A program made the translations under genes and the position numbers. Below are positions 9,105 through 18,139 of a DNA stretch of 64,000 bases, one piece after another. Each line of letters opens with the position of its first letter. The first letter of the stretch is position 1. The stretch comes from Rhodospirillales bacterium (GTDB taxonomy: Bacteria; Pseudomonadota; Alphaproteobacteria; Micavibrionales; Micavibrionaceae): positions 62,001 through 126,000 of the forward strand of contig JACKJB010000002.1 of the NCBI GenBank assembly GCA_020638155.1, in the 5' to 3' direction. The notes beneath the pieces are model-generated. The model searched no databases. It worked only from the letters and a program-made list of their open reading frames with translations, and was not told the origin of the DNA.

Positions 9105-10526
9105 CTAAAAAAGCTGCCCCTGATCTTTCGGCGGTGCAGCTGTTTCCCCCGGTTTTTCGGGATTTTTGCTGCCGGGACCGATCAGCGCATCAACATAGTG
9201 CCCATCGCGGAACTGAAGCTGTACGTTTTGTCCTGTACGTGTCTGGCCTGCCGCGGTGAGGGGGGTGCCGTCCTGATCGCGGACGACGACGAAACCGCGT
9301 TGCAGGACGGCTTCGAAAGACAGGCTTTGAAGCATGCGCGCGGCGGTATCCAGCCGTCTTTGCGGCTCGCTCACCAGTTTCGGGGCCAGCCGTTCCAGCG
9401 CTTCGGTGCGGAAGGCCAGCATGCGGGTTTTCTCGGCGATCAGGCTGCGTGGGTGGCGCAGGGCTGCCGCGCTTTCTTTCAGGCGGCTTTGTTTTGCCTG
9501 CAGGCCTGCTGTGAATCCATGACTTAATGTTTGCGCAAGATGATCGAGTTTCTGGGTTTTGATTTCCAGCAGCCTGTGCGGATCGCCGAGCCGGGCGGCG
9601 ATGTGGTCGAGCTTATCGCGCAGGGTATTTGATAAGCGTGCGATGCTGCCGATCAGGCGCTGCTCGTCCTCGGTCACCTGCGCCAGAAGGTCGATCCGGC
9701 GCGGTACGGCCATTTCCGCGGCACCGGTCGGCGTCGGGGCGCGGCGGTCGGCGGCGTAATCGATCAGGGTGGTGTCGGTTTCATGGCCGACCGCCGAAAT
9801 TAACGGGATCGTGCAGGCGACTGCGGCGCGGACCACCGCTTCTTCGTTAAAGGCCATTAAGTCCTCAAGACTGCCGCCGCCGCGGGCGACGATCAGCAGG
9901 TCGGGACGGTGCGGGGGCTGCAGCGCGTTAAAGCCGTTAATCGCGGCGGCGATCTGCTCTGCCGCGCCGGGTCCCTGGACCAATACCGGCCATAACAAAA
10001 CATGGCGCGGAAAACGGTCGTTCAGGCGGTGCATGATATCGCGGATGACCGCGCCGGTCGGGGATGTAATCACGCCGATTTTTTGTGGCAGGAACGGCAG
10101 CTTCTTTTTGCGCTCTGGCGAAAAAAGCCCTTCGGCGGCCAGTTTCTTTTTGCGCTCTTCGAGCATTTTGAGCAGCGCGCCTTCGCCGGCAAGCTCCATG
10201 GATTCGATGACAAGCTGATAATTCGATCTTGCTGGATATGTTGTAATGCGGCCGGTGCAAATAACTTCAAGGCCTTCTTCGGGCCTGACCGATAATTTGG
10301 CAACCGTGCCTTTCCAGCAGACGACATTGATGACCGCATTATCATCTTTCAGGTCGGAATACATGTGGCCGGAAGTGTGAATCTTGACGCGGGACAACTC
10401 GCCGCGAATCCGGACATGGCCGTAACTGTCTTCGAGCGTTTTTTTGAGTGAGAATGCCAGCTCGGACACGCTGAGTTCCGGGACGTTGGTGCGGCGGGTC
10501 TGATCTGAAAGGTTTTCATTGGCCAT
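9105..10526 (-). CDS. xseA: Exodeoxyribonuclease VII large subunit
   Basis: This 473-residue protein forms with XseB a nuclease that degrades single-stranded DNA from both ends. The N-terminal OB-fold (about 15-115; SELAFSLKKTLEDSYGHVRIRGELS) binds DNA. The catalytic domain follows with IGVITSPTGAVIRDI and LLIVARGGGSLEDLMAFNEE, then a long coiled-coil region (about 270-400), and a C-terminal segment with RGFVVVRDQDG. Length and domain order match the family. The start ATG at 10526 fits. xseB is not adjacent in the window. The gene is divergent from putA across 54 nt. Confidence 0.95.
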   Translation of the reverse strand: MANENLSDQTRRTNVPELSVSELAFSLKKTLEDSYGHVRIRGELSRVKIHTSGHMYSDLKDDNAVINVVCWKGTVAKLSVRPEEGLEVICTGRITTYPARSNYQLVIESMELAGEGALLKMLEERKKKLAAEGLFSPERKKKLPFLPQKIGVITSPTGAVIRDIMHRLNDRFPRHVLLWPVLVQGPGAAEQIAAAINGFNALQPPHRPDLLIVARGGGSLEDLMAFNEEAVVRAAVACTIPLISAVGHETDTTLIDYAADRRAPTPTGAAEMAVPRRIDLLAQVTEDEQRLIGSIARLSNTLRDKLDHIAARLGDPHRLLEIKTQKLDHLAQTLSHGFTAGLQAKQSRLKESAAALRHPRSLIAEKTRMLAFRTEALERLAPKLVSEPQRRLDTAARMLQSLSFEAVLQRGFVVVRDQDGTPLTAAGQTRTGQNVQLQFRDGHYVDALIGPGSKNPEKPGETAAPPKDQGQLF

Positions 10527-10580
10527 GGCTTCCCGATCATATAGATTACATTCAAATATGCAAAGGGAGTTAACAGGGCC

Positions 10581-13500
10581 ATGTCTAAGAACTTGTCATC
10601 ATATTTATATGCCGACGAAGCGCAGTGCGTTGACGAAATGCTCGGGACGCTGGAATGGGATGAGGCGCGCAGCCTGCGGGTGCAGGGCCGGGCGCGGGAA
10701 CTGGTAGAGAAAGTCCGCGATAAAAAGCGCAAGCGCGGCGAACTGGAATCGTTTTTACAGGAATTCGGCCTGAATACCGAAGAAGGGCTGGCACTGATGA
10801 CGCTGGCGGAGGCGCTGTTGCGGATTCCCGATGCGCAGACGGCGAATGCGCTGATTCGTGACAAGATGGCTGCGGCCGATTGGCTGAGCAAGCAGGGCGG
10901 CGGCGACGACCTGATGGTCAAGGCGGCGGGGTTTGGATTATCGCTGACCCGCAAGACGCTGGACAGTGCCGTTTCCCGTCTTGGCGAACCGATGATCCGC
11001 AAGGCGATGGTCGAGGCGATCCGGATGCTGGGGCGTCAGTTCGTGCTGGGCCGGACGATCGAGGAAGGGGTGAAGAACGCCGCTTCGTATCAGAAAAAGG
11101 GCTACCGGCTTTCCTACGATATGCTTGGCGAAGGCGCGCGGACGGCTAAGGATGCCGAGCATTTTTACGATGTCTATTATACGGCGATCGAGCATATTGC
11201 CGCCAAGGCGGAAGGCGGCCTGCGGCCCGGCATGTCGGTGAAATTATCGGCGCTGTATCCGCGTTATGAATTTGCGCACAAAGAGCGCTGTGTTCCGGTG
11301 ATGACAGAGCGTTTGCTGGGCCTGGCGCAGCTCGCCGCACAGAAAAATATTTACCTGACCGTCGATGCCGAGGAAGTAGACCGGCTGGAACTCTCGCTGG
11401 AGATTATCGGCGCGGTGATGGCGGATGAGTCTCTGGCGGACTGGGACGGGTTCGGGCTTGCCGTGCAGGCGTATCAGAAACGCGCGCCGCATGTGATTGA
11501 AAAACTCGCCGCTATGGCTGAAAAATCCGGGCGCAAATTACAGGTGCGGCTGGTGAAGGGGGCGTATTGGGATACCGAAATCAAGCGCGCCCAGGTTCAG
11601 GGCCTGCCGGATTACCCGGTCTATACCCGCAAGGCGAATACCGATCTGTGTTATCTGGCCTGCGCGCGAGCCTTATTGGCGCGGCGTGATGTGTTTTATC
11701 CGATGCTGGCAACGCATAATGCGCATACGGTTGCGGCGATCCTGGAACTGGCCGGGAACGACCGGGCCGGGTTCGAATTTCAAAGACTGCACGGCATGGG
11801 CGAAACGCTGCACGACCAGATTTTACAGGATAATCTGGCCGAGGTCAGTGTGTACGCGCCGTGCGGGTCGCATGAGGAGCTGCTGCCTTATCTGGTAAGG
11901 CGGTTGCTGGAAAACGGGGCGAGTACGTCTTTCGTACACCAGATTTTAGACGAGCGTGTGCCGGTCGATAAAATCATCGAAGATCCGGTCAATGATGCGC
12001 GGGCGCATGAAACCAAACGCCATACGAAAATCCCGCTGCCTGCGGATATTTACGGGGCGCAGCGCCGCAATGCCGCCGGGATCGATTTCACCGAAGCCGA
12101 TATGGCGGGGCCGCTGCTCAAAAATATGGAACAGCAGGCGGATGCGCGGCGCTGGGAAGCGGCACCGCTGATTGGCGGGCAGGCGCAGAAAAAAGGTAAG
12201 GCGTACGCCATCCGCAACCCGGCAAATAAAGAGCAGATTGTCGGTGATATGATCGCCGCCGATCCGGCGCTGGTGGATACGGCTTTTGCCACAGCGCGGC
12301 AGGGTTTTAAAGCGTGGTCGGTCAAACCGGCGCAGGAGCGGGCGGCGGCACTGTTAAAACTTGCCGATTTGCTCGAGCGCGATCATGAGAAGCTGATGGG
12401 GCTGTGCGTACGAGAAGCCGGGAAGACGGTGCCCGATGCGCTGGCTGAAGTGCGCGAGGCGGTTGATTTTTGCCGCTATTACGCGCAGCAGGGCGTGCAG
12501 GATTTTAGCGCCGCGGGCGTACGCCTGCCCGGTCCGACCGGGGAGCGCAATGTGTTGACCCTGCACGGGCGCGGCGTGTTTGTCTGTATCAGCCCGTGGA
12601 ACTTTCCGCTCGCGATTACGGCGGGGCAGATTACGGCGGCGTTGATGGCGGGGAATGCCGTGATCGCCAAGCCTGCGGAACAGACCCCGCTCATTGCGGC
12701 GGCGCTGGCGGAGTTAATGTTCGAAGCCGGGATTCCCAAGGATGCGTTTATCCTGATGCCTGGGGACGGGGAAACCGGGGCGGCGCTGACGGCGCATCCG
12801 GATGTGGCGGGCGTGGCTTTTACCGGCTCGACGGAAGTGGCGCGGCTGATTAACCGGGCGCTGGCGGCCAAGGACGGGCCGATTGTGCCGCTGATCGCGG
12901 AAACGGGCGGGCAAAATGCGATGATTGTCGATTCGTCCGCCCTGCCGGAACAGGTGATCGATGATGTGCTTATCAGCGCGTTCGGCTCTGCCGGGCAGCG
13001 CTGCTCGGCGCTGCGGGTGCTGTACGTGCAGGAGGATGTCGCCGATAAGGTGATCGCGATGTTAGAGGGCGCGATGGCGGAGCGCCGGATTGGTGATCCG
13101 ATGCGCCTGTCCAGTGATATCGGCCCGGTGATTGATGATGAAGCTTTGTCCGTGCTTAAAGCGCACCGGGAAAAGCTCGATAAGATCGGCCGGTTTATTG
13201 CCGCAGTACCTTTGGATGAAACGCTGAGCGGGCAAGGGCATTTCTTTGCCCCGGTGGCCTATGAGATCCCGAGCATCCATGAGCTGGAGCGCGAAGTGTT
13301 CGGCCCGGTGCTGCATGTCATTCGTTATAAGGCCGATGATCTGAATCGCGTGATTGAGGATATCAATGCGACTGGCTACGGCCTGACCTTAGGTGTGCAT
13401 AGCCGCATCAGCCATGTTATGGACCGGATTACCGGGGACGTACAGGTGGGTAACGCCTATGTCAACCGGACGATGATCGGCGCCGTGGTCGGAGTGCAGC

Positions 13501-13643
13501 CGTTCGGCGGTAACGGGCTGTCCGGGACCGGGCCGAAAGCGGGCGGACCGCATTACCTGCAGCGCTTTGCCACGGAGAAAGTCGTATCCGTCGATACGAC
13601 CCGGCAGGGTGGCAATGCCAGCCTGGTAACGCTGGAGGAATAG
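10581..13643 (+). CDS. putA: Bifunctional proline dehydrogenase / L-glutamate-gamma-semialdehyde dehydrogenase PutA
   Basis: This 1020-residue enzyme oxidises proline to glutamate in two steps, with FAD and then NAD+. The proline dehydrogenase barrel (about 110-470) shows SVKLSALYPRYE, RLVKGAYWDTE, FQRLHGMGE and a YLVRRLLENGAS motif that closes the active site. The aldehyde dehydrogenase half (about 540-1000) has the catalytic Glu774 (AETGGQ) and Cys808 (GQRCSA), 34 residues apart as in the superfamily, plus FTGSTEVA for NAD binding. There is no N-terminal ribbon-helix-helix domain, so it is a short, non-repressor PutA that cannot autoregulate as the enterobacterial one does. It is a single-gene unit with a GGGAG site 11 nt before the ATG. 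Confidence 0.97.
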   Translation: MSKNLSSYLYADEAQCVDEMLGTLEWDEARSLRVQGRARELVEKVRDKKRKRGELESFLQEFGLNTEEGLALMTLAEALLRIPDAQTANALIRDKMAAADWLSKQGGGDDLMVKAAGFGLSLTRKTLDSAVSRLGEPMIRKAMVEAIRMLGRQFVLGRTIEEGVKNAASYQKKGYRLSYDMLGEGARTAKDAEHFYDVYYTAIEHIAAKAEGGLRPGMSVKLSALYPRYEFAHKERCVPVMTERLLGLAQLAAQKNIYLTVDAEEVDRLELSLEIIGAVMADESLADWDGFGLAVQAYQKRAPHVIEKLAAMAEKSGRKLQVRLVKGAYWDTEIKRAQVQGLPDYPVYTRKANTDLCYLACARALLARRDVFYPMLATHNAHTVAAILELAGNDRAGFEFQRLHGMGETLHDQILQDNLAEVSVYAPCGSHEELLPYLVRRLLENGASTSFVHQILDERVPVDKIIEDPVNDARAHETKRHTKIPLPADIYGAQRRNAAGIDFTEADMAGPLLKNMEQQADARRWEAAPLIGGQAQKKGKAYAIRNPANKEQIVGDMIAADPALVDTAFATARQGFKAWSVKPAQERAAALLKLADLLERDHEKLMGLCVREAGKTVPDALAEVREAVDFCRYYAQQGVQDFSAAGVRLPGPTGERNVLTLHGRGVFVCISPWNFPLAITAGQITAALMAGNAVIAKPAEQTPLIAAALAELMFEAGIPKDAFILMPGDGETGAALTAHPDVAGVAFTGSTEVARLINRALAAKDGPIVPLIAETGGQNAMIVDSSALPEQVIDDVLISAFGSAGQRCSALRVLYVQEDVADKVIAMLEGAMAERRIGDPMRLSSDIGPVIDDEALSVLKAHREKLDKIGRFIAAVPLDETLSGQGHFFAPVAYEIPSIHELEREVFGPVLHVIRYKADDLNRVIEDINATGYGLTLGVHSRISHVMDRITGDVQVGNAYVNRTMIGAVVGVQPFGGNGLSGTGPKAGGPHYLQRFATEKVVSVDTTRQGGNASLVTLEE

Positions 13644-13644
13644 G

Positions 13645-13932
13645 TTAGGGTGAAACAAATTCAGGGTATTTTTGTTTACAGTGCCGCAGTTGTTCTGCTG
13701 GTGGCATGGTCATTCCACTGGCGGTAGCACTTTGCGGGTCTTTTCGGATTATCGTCTCCATATATATGTCTGTAAGGCAGGCAGCCTTATCCAGACTCTC
13801 GCTCACCCGGTCTAAACGTTGTTCGAGTTTTTGTGTCTCTTCGTTGATGTTTGCCATTTGGAAGGCAAGGAATAAACATCCGGCTGTCCCAAGGGCTGCA
13901 ACACTCAGAAAAATTTTTTGGCTTTTGTCCAT
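13645..13932 (-). CDS. Small single-span membrane protein with coiled coil, unknown function
   Basis: This 95-residue protein has an N-terminal hydrophobic helix (about residues 7-26; IFLSVAALGTAGCLFLAFQMA) followed by a predicted coiled coil (NEETQKLEQRLDRVSESLDK), so the C-terminus would be anchored in the periplasm. It contains two Cys in the soluble part. The ATG at 13932 is preferred because AGGGAG lies upstream at proper spacing; a TTG at 13956 would add eight residues. It is convergent with putA, with 1 nt between their stops. No homolog is recognised. Confidence 0.6.
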   Translation of the reverse strand: MDKSQKIFLSVAALGTAGCLFLAFQMANINEETQKLEQRLDRVSESLDKAACLTDIYMETIIRKDPQSATASGMTMPPAEQLRHCKQKYPEFVSP

Positions 13933-14058
13933 TGATCTCACTCCCTTTTGCAACACAGGTAGTTGAATGTATGCGATATGTCAATTTTTTTGCTCTGGCC
14001 ATATGGGGCCTATGCGGTATGATCTCCTCTGGTTATGGAAGATTTGCGGGAGAAGATA

Positions 14059-15369
14059 ATGAAAGTTTTACTGGTCGGATCGGGAGGACGCGAACATGCG
14101 CTGGCGTGGCAGCTGGCGCAGTCGGAGCGGTGCAGCGCCCTTTATTGCGCGCCGGGCAATGCCGGGATTGCCGAGTGCGCCGATATCGTCCCGATTAATG
14201 CCGAAGATGTTGACGCGCTGGTTGGTTTTGCCACGGATAAGGCTGTTGATCTTGTTGTGGTCGGGCCGGAAGCGCCGTTGGTGCTGGGGCTGGCGGATCG
14301 CCTGAAAGACGCCGGAATTAAGGTGTTTGGCTGTTCAAAGGCTGCGGCGCAGCTTGAAGGCTCAAAAGGGTTCATGAAAGATCTGTGCGCCAAATATGAC
14401 ATCCCGACGGCGGCGTACGGGCGGTTCACCGATGCCGAAAGGGCGGTTGCATTTATCAAAGAGCATGGCGCGCCGATTGTCCTGAAGACCGACGGCCTTG
14501 CGGCAGGCAAGGGCGTGATTATCGCGCAGTCCGTCGAAGAAGCCTGCGAGACAGCCCAAGAGATGTTATCCGGGGCGGCATTCGGGGATGCCGGGACCGA
14601 GATCGTTATCGAGGAATTTCTGGATGGCGAGGAGCTGAGCTTTTTTGCGCTCGCCGACGGGCAAAGCGTGCTGCCGCTGACTTCGGCGCAGGATCACAAG
14701 CGCGCAGGCGATGGCGATACCGGACCGAATACCGGCGGGATGGGCGCGTATTCGCCGGCCCATATGATGACCGAAGAACTGGGACGCAAGATCAATGAGC
14801 GGATTATCGAGCCGACGATCCGCGGCATGGCGGCGGAAGGCTGCCCGTTTACCGGGGTACTGTTCGCGGGGATCATGCTGATGGACGGTGAACCGGTCCT
14901 GCTGGAATTTAACGTGCGCTTCGGCGATCCGGAATGCCAGCCTTTGATGATGCGTTTTAGCGGGGATCTGCTCGAAGTGCTTCTGGCCGGGGCCGAAGGT
15001 CGGCTTGATGAGGTGAAGGGCCGGATACACTGGCGGCGAGATACGGCGCTGTGTGTGGTGATGGCGGCGAACGGGTATCCGGGCGCTTATGAGAAGCATA
15101 GCGTTATTATGCTGGATCATGCCGAATTTGGCCATGAGGTAAAAGTCTTTCATGCCGGGACGGTGCGGGACGAACAAAACCAGCTTGTCAGCGCCGGTGG
15201 CAGGGTCCTGGGCGTTACGGCGCTCGGTGCAGCGGTATCGCAGGCACAGGCCAATGCGTATGAGGCTGTCGATAAGATTACCTGGCCGGGCGGGTTTTGC
15301 CGCCGGGATATCGGCTGGCGGGCGATCGAGGCAGAGGAAAATAATGACAAGGCATCCATGTCTTGTTAA
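14059..15369 (+). CDS. purD: Phosphoribosylamine-glycine ligase
   Basis: This 436-residue ATP-grasp enzyme joins glycine to 5-phosphoribosylamine in purine synthesis. It begins MKVLLVGSGGREHALAW, the family's N-terminal signature. The ATP-grasp core shows KTDGLAAGKGV, EEFLDGEELS, the TGGMGAYSPA loop and a LEFNVRFGDPECQ motif with the metal-binding Glu/Asn. The ATG at 14059 is chosen for its GGGAGAAG site and for starting right at the signature; an upstream ATG at 14035 would add eight residues. The tail after the last conserved block (EAEENNDKASMSC) is a few residues longer than usual. Other pur genes are not nearby. Confidence 0.95.
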   Translation: MKVLLVGSGGREHALAWQLAQSERCSALYCAPGNAGIAECADIVPINAEDVDALVGFATDKAVDLVVVGPEAPLVLGLADRLKDAGIKVFGCSKAAAQLEGSKGFMKDLCAKYDIPTAAYGRFTDAERAVAFIKEHGAPIVLKTDGLAAGKGVIIAQSVEEACETAQEMLSGAAFGDAGTEIVIEEFLDGEELSFFALADGQSVLPLTSAQDHKRAGDGDTGPNTGGMGAYSPAHMMTEELGRKINERIIEPTIRGMAAEGCPFTGVLFAGIMLMDGEPVLLEFNVRFGDPECQPLMMRFSGDLLEVLLAGAEGRLDEVKGRIHWRRDTALCVVMAANGYPGAYEKHSVIMLDHAEFGHEVKVFHAGTVRDEQNQLVSAGGRVLGVTALGAAVSQAQANAYEAVDKITWPGGFCRRDIGWRAIEAEENNDKASMSC

Positions 15370-15426
15370 CCATTTCAGTTCATCATGGTAAGATGGCAGA
15401 ATAACGGTTTGATTTAACGAGGTTTT

Positions 15427-16758
15427 ATGTCATCTGAACAGGCGATGGGAAAGCTGAAAACATTAGCGGGCGCAGAGGCGCAGGATGCTTTGCTGGCGCG
15501 TCAGAGCGCAGGCATGATTAAACGCTATGTCTTCCCCAAGGATACTGTTCTATTTGGCAAGGGCGAAACCCGCCAGTGCGCCTACCTGATCGATAAAGGC
15601 GAAGTGTCGATTATCGGCAATGATGAAGGCGGCGAAGACAAACTGCTATGCATTATCGGGGAAGGGGAGTTGTTCGGAGAGATGGCGCTGGTCGATAACA
15701 CGCCGCGTACTGCGACAGCCGTAACGAACAGCGAATGCGAGATTTTCGTTATTCCCCGCGATTCCCTGTATGAGCGGGTCAAAGGGCTGGACCCGATTGT
15801 TTCGCTTCTCATCAGTATTCTTATCGAACGCTACCGGATTACCCGGATTCACCTGCCGGAATCTGTGAAACAGGATAAGGCCGGCGATTTCATCAATAAG
15901 CTGAGCAAGCATGAACGGATGCCTGAGGATGTCCTGCGGCTGCGCAATACTGAAGAGCAGCGTGATCTGGCGCTGAAAGAAATGAAAATGGAGCAGGAGC
16001 TGCGTGCGGCGCTGGAGCAACGGCAGTTTTTCCCGCACCTGCAGCCGATCCTGAACCTGGCGGAGCGCCGCATTACCGGGTTTGAAGCGCTGATCCGCTG
16101 GCAGCATCCGGAAAAAGGGCTTGTTTTCCCGGATCATTTTATCCCGGTCGCCGAACGTACGGGGGTCGTACAGCATCTTGACCGGCTGATGCTTGAAAAA
16201 GCATGCGAGCTTTTACCGGTGTTGCAGGAAAAGGCCGGGGATCAAAAGCTTTTCATCAGCGTTAACCTGTCGGGCATCAATTTTGAAACCTATGATGTCG
16301 TCAATAGCGTACGGCGTACGATCATGGATAGCGGGGTCGATCCATCGCAGATCAAGCTGGAGATTACCGAAAGCGCCCTGATTGCCGATCCTGACCAGGC
16401 GGAAAAAGTTCTGCTGGGGTTAAAGGCGCTGGGGCTTCATATCGCGCTGGATGATTTCGGGACCGGTTATTCCTCGCTCGGCTATCTGCATAAATTCAGT
16501 ATCGATGATCTGAAAATCGACCGCTCTTTTGTTATGCAGCTTCATGACGGCAGCCGCAGTATCGATATCGTCCGCGCAATCGTGGCGCTGGCGAAAAACT
16601 TCAAGCTGAATGTCGTTGCCGAAGGGATCGAGAAGGAAGAAGATATTGCTGCGCTGATCGGGCTTGATTGTGATATGGGGCAGGGGTATTTTTTCAGTAA
16701 GCCTGTCCCGGTCGATGGGGCGCTGGACTTTATTGAATCAAATTTAAAAAAGGGATGA
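15427..16758 (+). CDS. Cyclic-nucleotide-binding domain fused to EAL-type c-di-GMP phosphodiesterase
   Basis: This 443-residue cytosolic protein has two parts. Residues about 25-140 form a CAP-type cNMP-binding domain with a good phosphate-binding cassette (GEMALVDNTPRTATA, Glu85 and Arg94). A helical linker (about 160-200) leads to the EAL domain (about 200-440). All catalytic motifs are present: EAL (220-222), NLS (Asn280), EITES (312-316), DDFGTG (342-347), LKIDRSF (Lys363) and AEGIE (Glu399), so it should hydrolyse c-di-GMP to pGpG. There is no GGDEF domain. A cyclic nucleotide, or protein contact through that domain, probably controls the activity. A tiny lipoprotein gene starts 5 nt after its stop, hinting at coupled translation. 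Confidence 0.92.
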   Translation: MSSEQAMGKLKTLAGAEAQDALLARQSAGMIKRYVFPKDTVLFGKGETRQCAYLIDKGEVSIIGNDEGGEDKLLCIIGEGELFGEMALVDNTPRTATAVTNSECEIFVIPRDSLYERVKGLDPIVSLLISILIERYRITRIHLPESVKQDKAGDFINKLSKHERMPEDVLRLRNTEEQRDLALKEMKMEQELRAALEQRQFFPHLQPILNLAERRITGFEALIRWQHPEKGLVFPDHFIPVAERTGVVQHLDRLMLEKACELLPVLQEKAGDQKLFISVNLSGINFETYDVVNSVRRTIMDSGVDPSQIKLEITESALIADPDQAEKVLLGLKALGLHIALDDFGTGYSSLGYLHKFSIDDLKIDRSFVMQLHDGSRSIDIVRAIVALAKNFKLNVVAEGIEKEEDIAALIGLDCDMGQGYFFSKPVPVDGALDFIESNLKKG

Positions 16759-16763
16759 TCTTA

Positions 16764-16925
16764 ATGACAGTCCGTCTATCCGTGTTAATGGCATGTTGTG
16801 TCCTGTGTCTTTCTGGCTGCGCCTGCCCGCACCCGCCGGATTATAATGATACGCCTTACGATGATGAAAGAACCGCAGGGCCGGGACCGGGCGATGAAGG
16901 CTGTTTCCGCCGGGCGATTTTCTAG
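16764..16925 (+). CDS. Small lipoprotein, 53 aa
   Basis: The frame MTVRLSVLMACCVLCLSGC carries a type II signal peptide with lipobox LSGC; Cys19 would be lipidated. The mature part is only about 35 residues, Pro/Asp-rich (PDYNDTPYDDE) with a Cys near the end. It starts 5 nt after the EAL-protein stop, with AGGGA just upstream, so the two are likely translated together. It ends 3 nt before the convergent tadA stop. Entericidin- or YgdI-like small lipoproteins have similar size, but I do not see a specific family. Confidence 0.6.
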   Translation: MTVRLSVLMACCVLCLSGCACPHPPDYNDTPYDDERTAGPGPGDEGCFRRAIF

Positions 16926-16928
16926 CGT

Positions 16929-17387
16929 TTAGGCTTTTCGTTTTTCAGCAAAAAAATCTTTCAGGATCCGGCCGCAGGGATCGGCCATGACACCGCTTTT
17001 AACCGTGGGCTTATGGTGACAGGTCGGCTGGTCAAAAAACTTGCCGCCATGCAGGACGCCGCCGCCTTTTGAATCAGAGGCGGCAAAATACAGCGTACGG
17101 ATACGGGCAAAGCTGATCGCGGCGGCGCACATCGCGCAGGGCTCTAAAGTGACATACAGGTCATATTCAGGAATGCGCTGCGCGCCGATATTTTTGCAGG
17201 CTTCGCGGATAACAAGGATTTCGGCATGGGCGGTCGGGTCGTGCAGCTCTATGGTGCGGTTGCCGTTGACGGCCATGATCTCGCCGGTTTGCGCATGGAC
17301 CAGAACAGCGCCGATCGGGACTTCATCCCGTCCAGCGGCTTTATTTGCTTCCTCGAGTGCGATACTCATATATTTTTCAGCATCCAT
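16929..17387 (-). CDS. tadA: tRNA-specific adenosine deaminase TadA
   Basis: This 152-residue enzyme deaminates A34 to inosine in tRNA-Arg(ACG). The zinc/catalytic motifs are HAE (His54, Glu56) and PCAMC (Cys84, Cys87), with the usual spacing. Other family marks are VPIGAVLV near the N-terminus and FDQPTCHHKP with a C-terminal helix for the tRNA anticodon loop. The start at 17387 (MDAEKYMSIAL) matches family length; an upstream in-frame start would add a non-conserved 17 residues reaching into the divergent rluB. Only 20 nt separate the two start codons, so their promoters must overlap the opposite genes. Confidence 0.92.
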   Translation of the reverse strand: MDAEKYMSIALEEANKAAGRDEVPIGAVLVHAQTGEIMAVNGNRTIELHDPTAHAEILVIREACKNIGAQRIPEYDLYVTLEPCAMCAAAISFARIRTLYFAASDSKGGGVLHGGKFFDQPTCHHKPTVKSGVMADPCGRILKDFFAEKRKA

Positions 17388-17407
17388 ACTGTATCTATGT
17401 AATTGAA

Positions 17408-18139
17408 ATGACAGAAGAAGGCAAAGAACGAATTGCAAAGGTTATGGCACGGGCGGGGCTATGCTCCCGGCGCGATGCCGAGCGCTGGATTGCGCAGGGC
17501 CGTGTTAGCGTGAACGGCACGGTGCTGGACAGCCCGGCCTGCGTGGTTGATGCAGACGACCGTATTCTGGTGGACGGCCAGCCTTTGCCCAAAGCCGAAA
17601 AGACCAAGCTTTATTTGTATCACAAGCCGCCGGGGCTGGTGACCACGGCGCGGGATGAAAAGGGGCGCCCGACGGTATTTGACGATTTGCCGGATGACTT
17701 GCCGCGGCTGGTGAGTGTCGGGCGGCTGGACCTGAATACCGAAGGGCTGTTGCTGCTGACCAATGATGGGGGGTTATCGCGCTATCTTGAGCTTCCCGCA
17801 ACCGGGTGGAAACGGCGCTACCGGGTGCGGGTGTTTGGGACGGTTGATCCGGCAAGGCTTGAGTCCTTGCGCAAAGGGATTACCGTAGAAGGTGTACGCT
17901 ATAAGTCGATTGAAGCCGTGCTGGAGAGCGTACAGGGCGGTAACAGCTGGCTTGCCGTCAGCCTGACTGAAGGTAAAAACCGGGAAATCCGGCGCGTTAT
18001 GGAGGCGCTAGGGTTGAAAGTCAACCGCCTGATCCGGGTTGCGTACGGGCCGTTCCAGCTGGGCAGGCTTGAGGTCGGGGCTGTGAAGCCGGTGCCGGAA
18101 AAAATGCTCAGGGAACAAGTGGCGGGTTATTTTAAATGA
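17408..18139 (+). CDS. rluB: 23S rRNA pseudouridine synthase, RluB/RsuA family
   Basis: This 243-residue protein has an N-terminal S4 RNA-binding domain (about 6-55; RIAKVMARAGLCSRRDAERWI) followed by the RsuA-type catalytic domain. The catalytic Asp108 lies in GRLDLNTEGLLLLTNDG. Later motifs KNREIRRVMEALG and VNRLIRV are also typical. RluB modifies U2605 of 23S rRNA in E. coli; close relatives RluE/RluF differ in specificity, so the exact site is inferred. Its stop overlaps the start of rsmD by 4 nt (ATGA), a common rluB-rsmD pair in alphaproteobacteria. The upstream ATG at 17345 would overlap tadA and is rejected. Confidence 0.9.
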   Translation: MTEEGKERIAKVMARAGLCSRRDAERWIAQGRVSVNGTVLDSPACVVDADDRILVDGQPLPKAEKTKLYLYHKPPGLVTTARDEKGRPTVFDDLPDDLPRLVSVGRLDLNTEGLLLLTNDGGLSRYLELPATGWKRRYRVRVFGTVDPARLESLRKGITVEGVRYKSIEAVLESVQGGNSWLAVSLTEGKNREIRRVMEALGLKVNRLIRVAYGPFQLGRLEVGAVKPVPEKMLREQVAGYFK

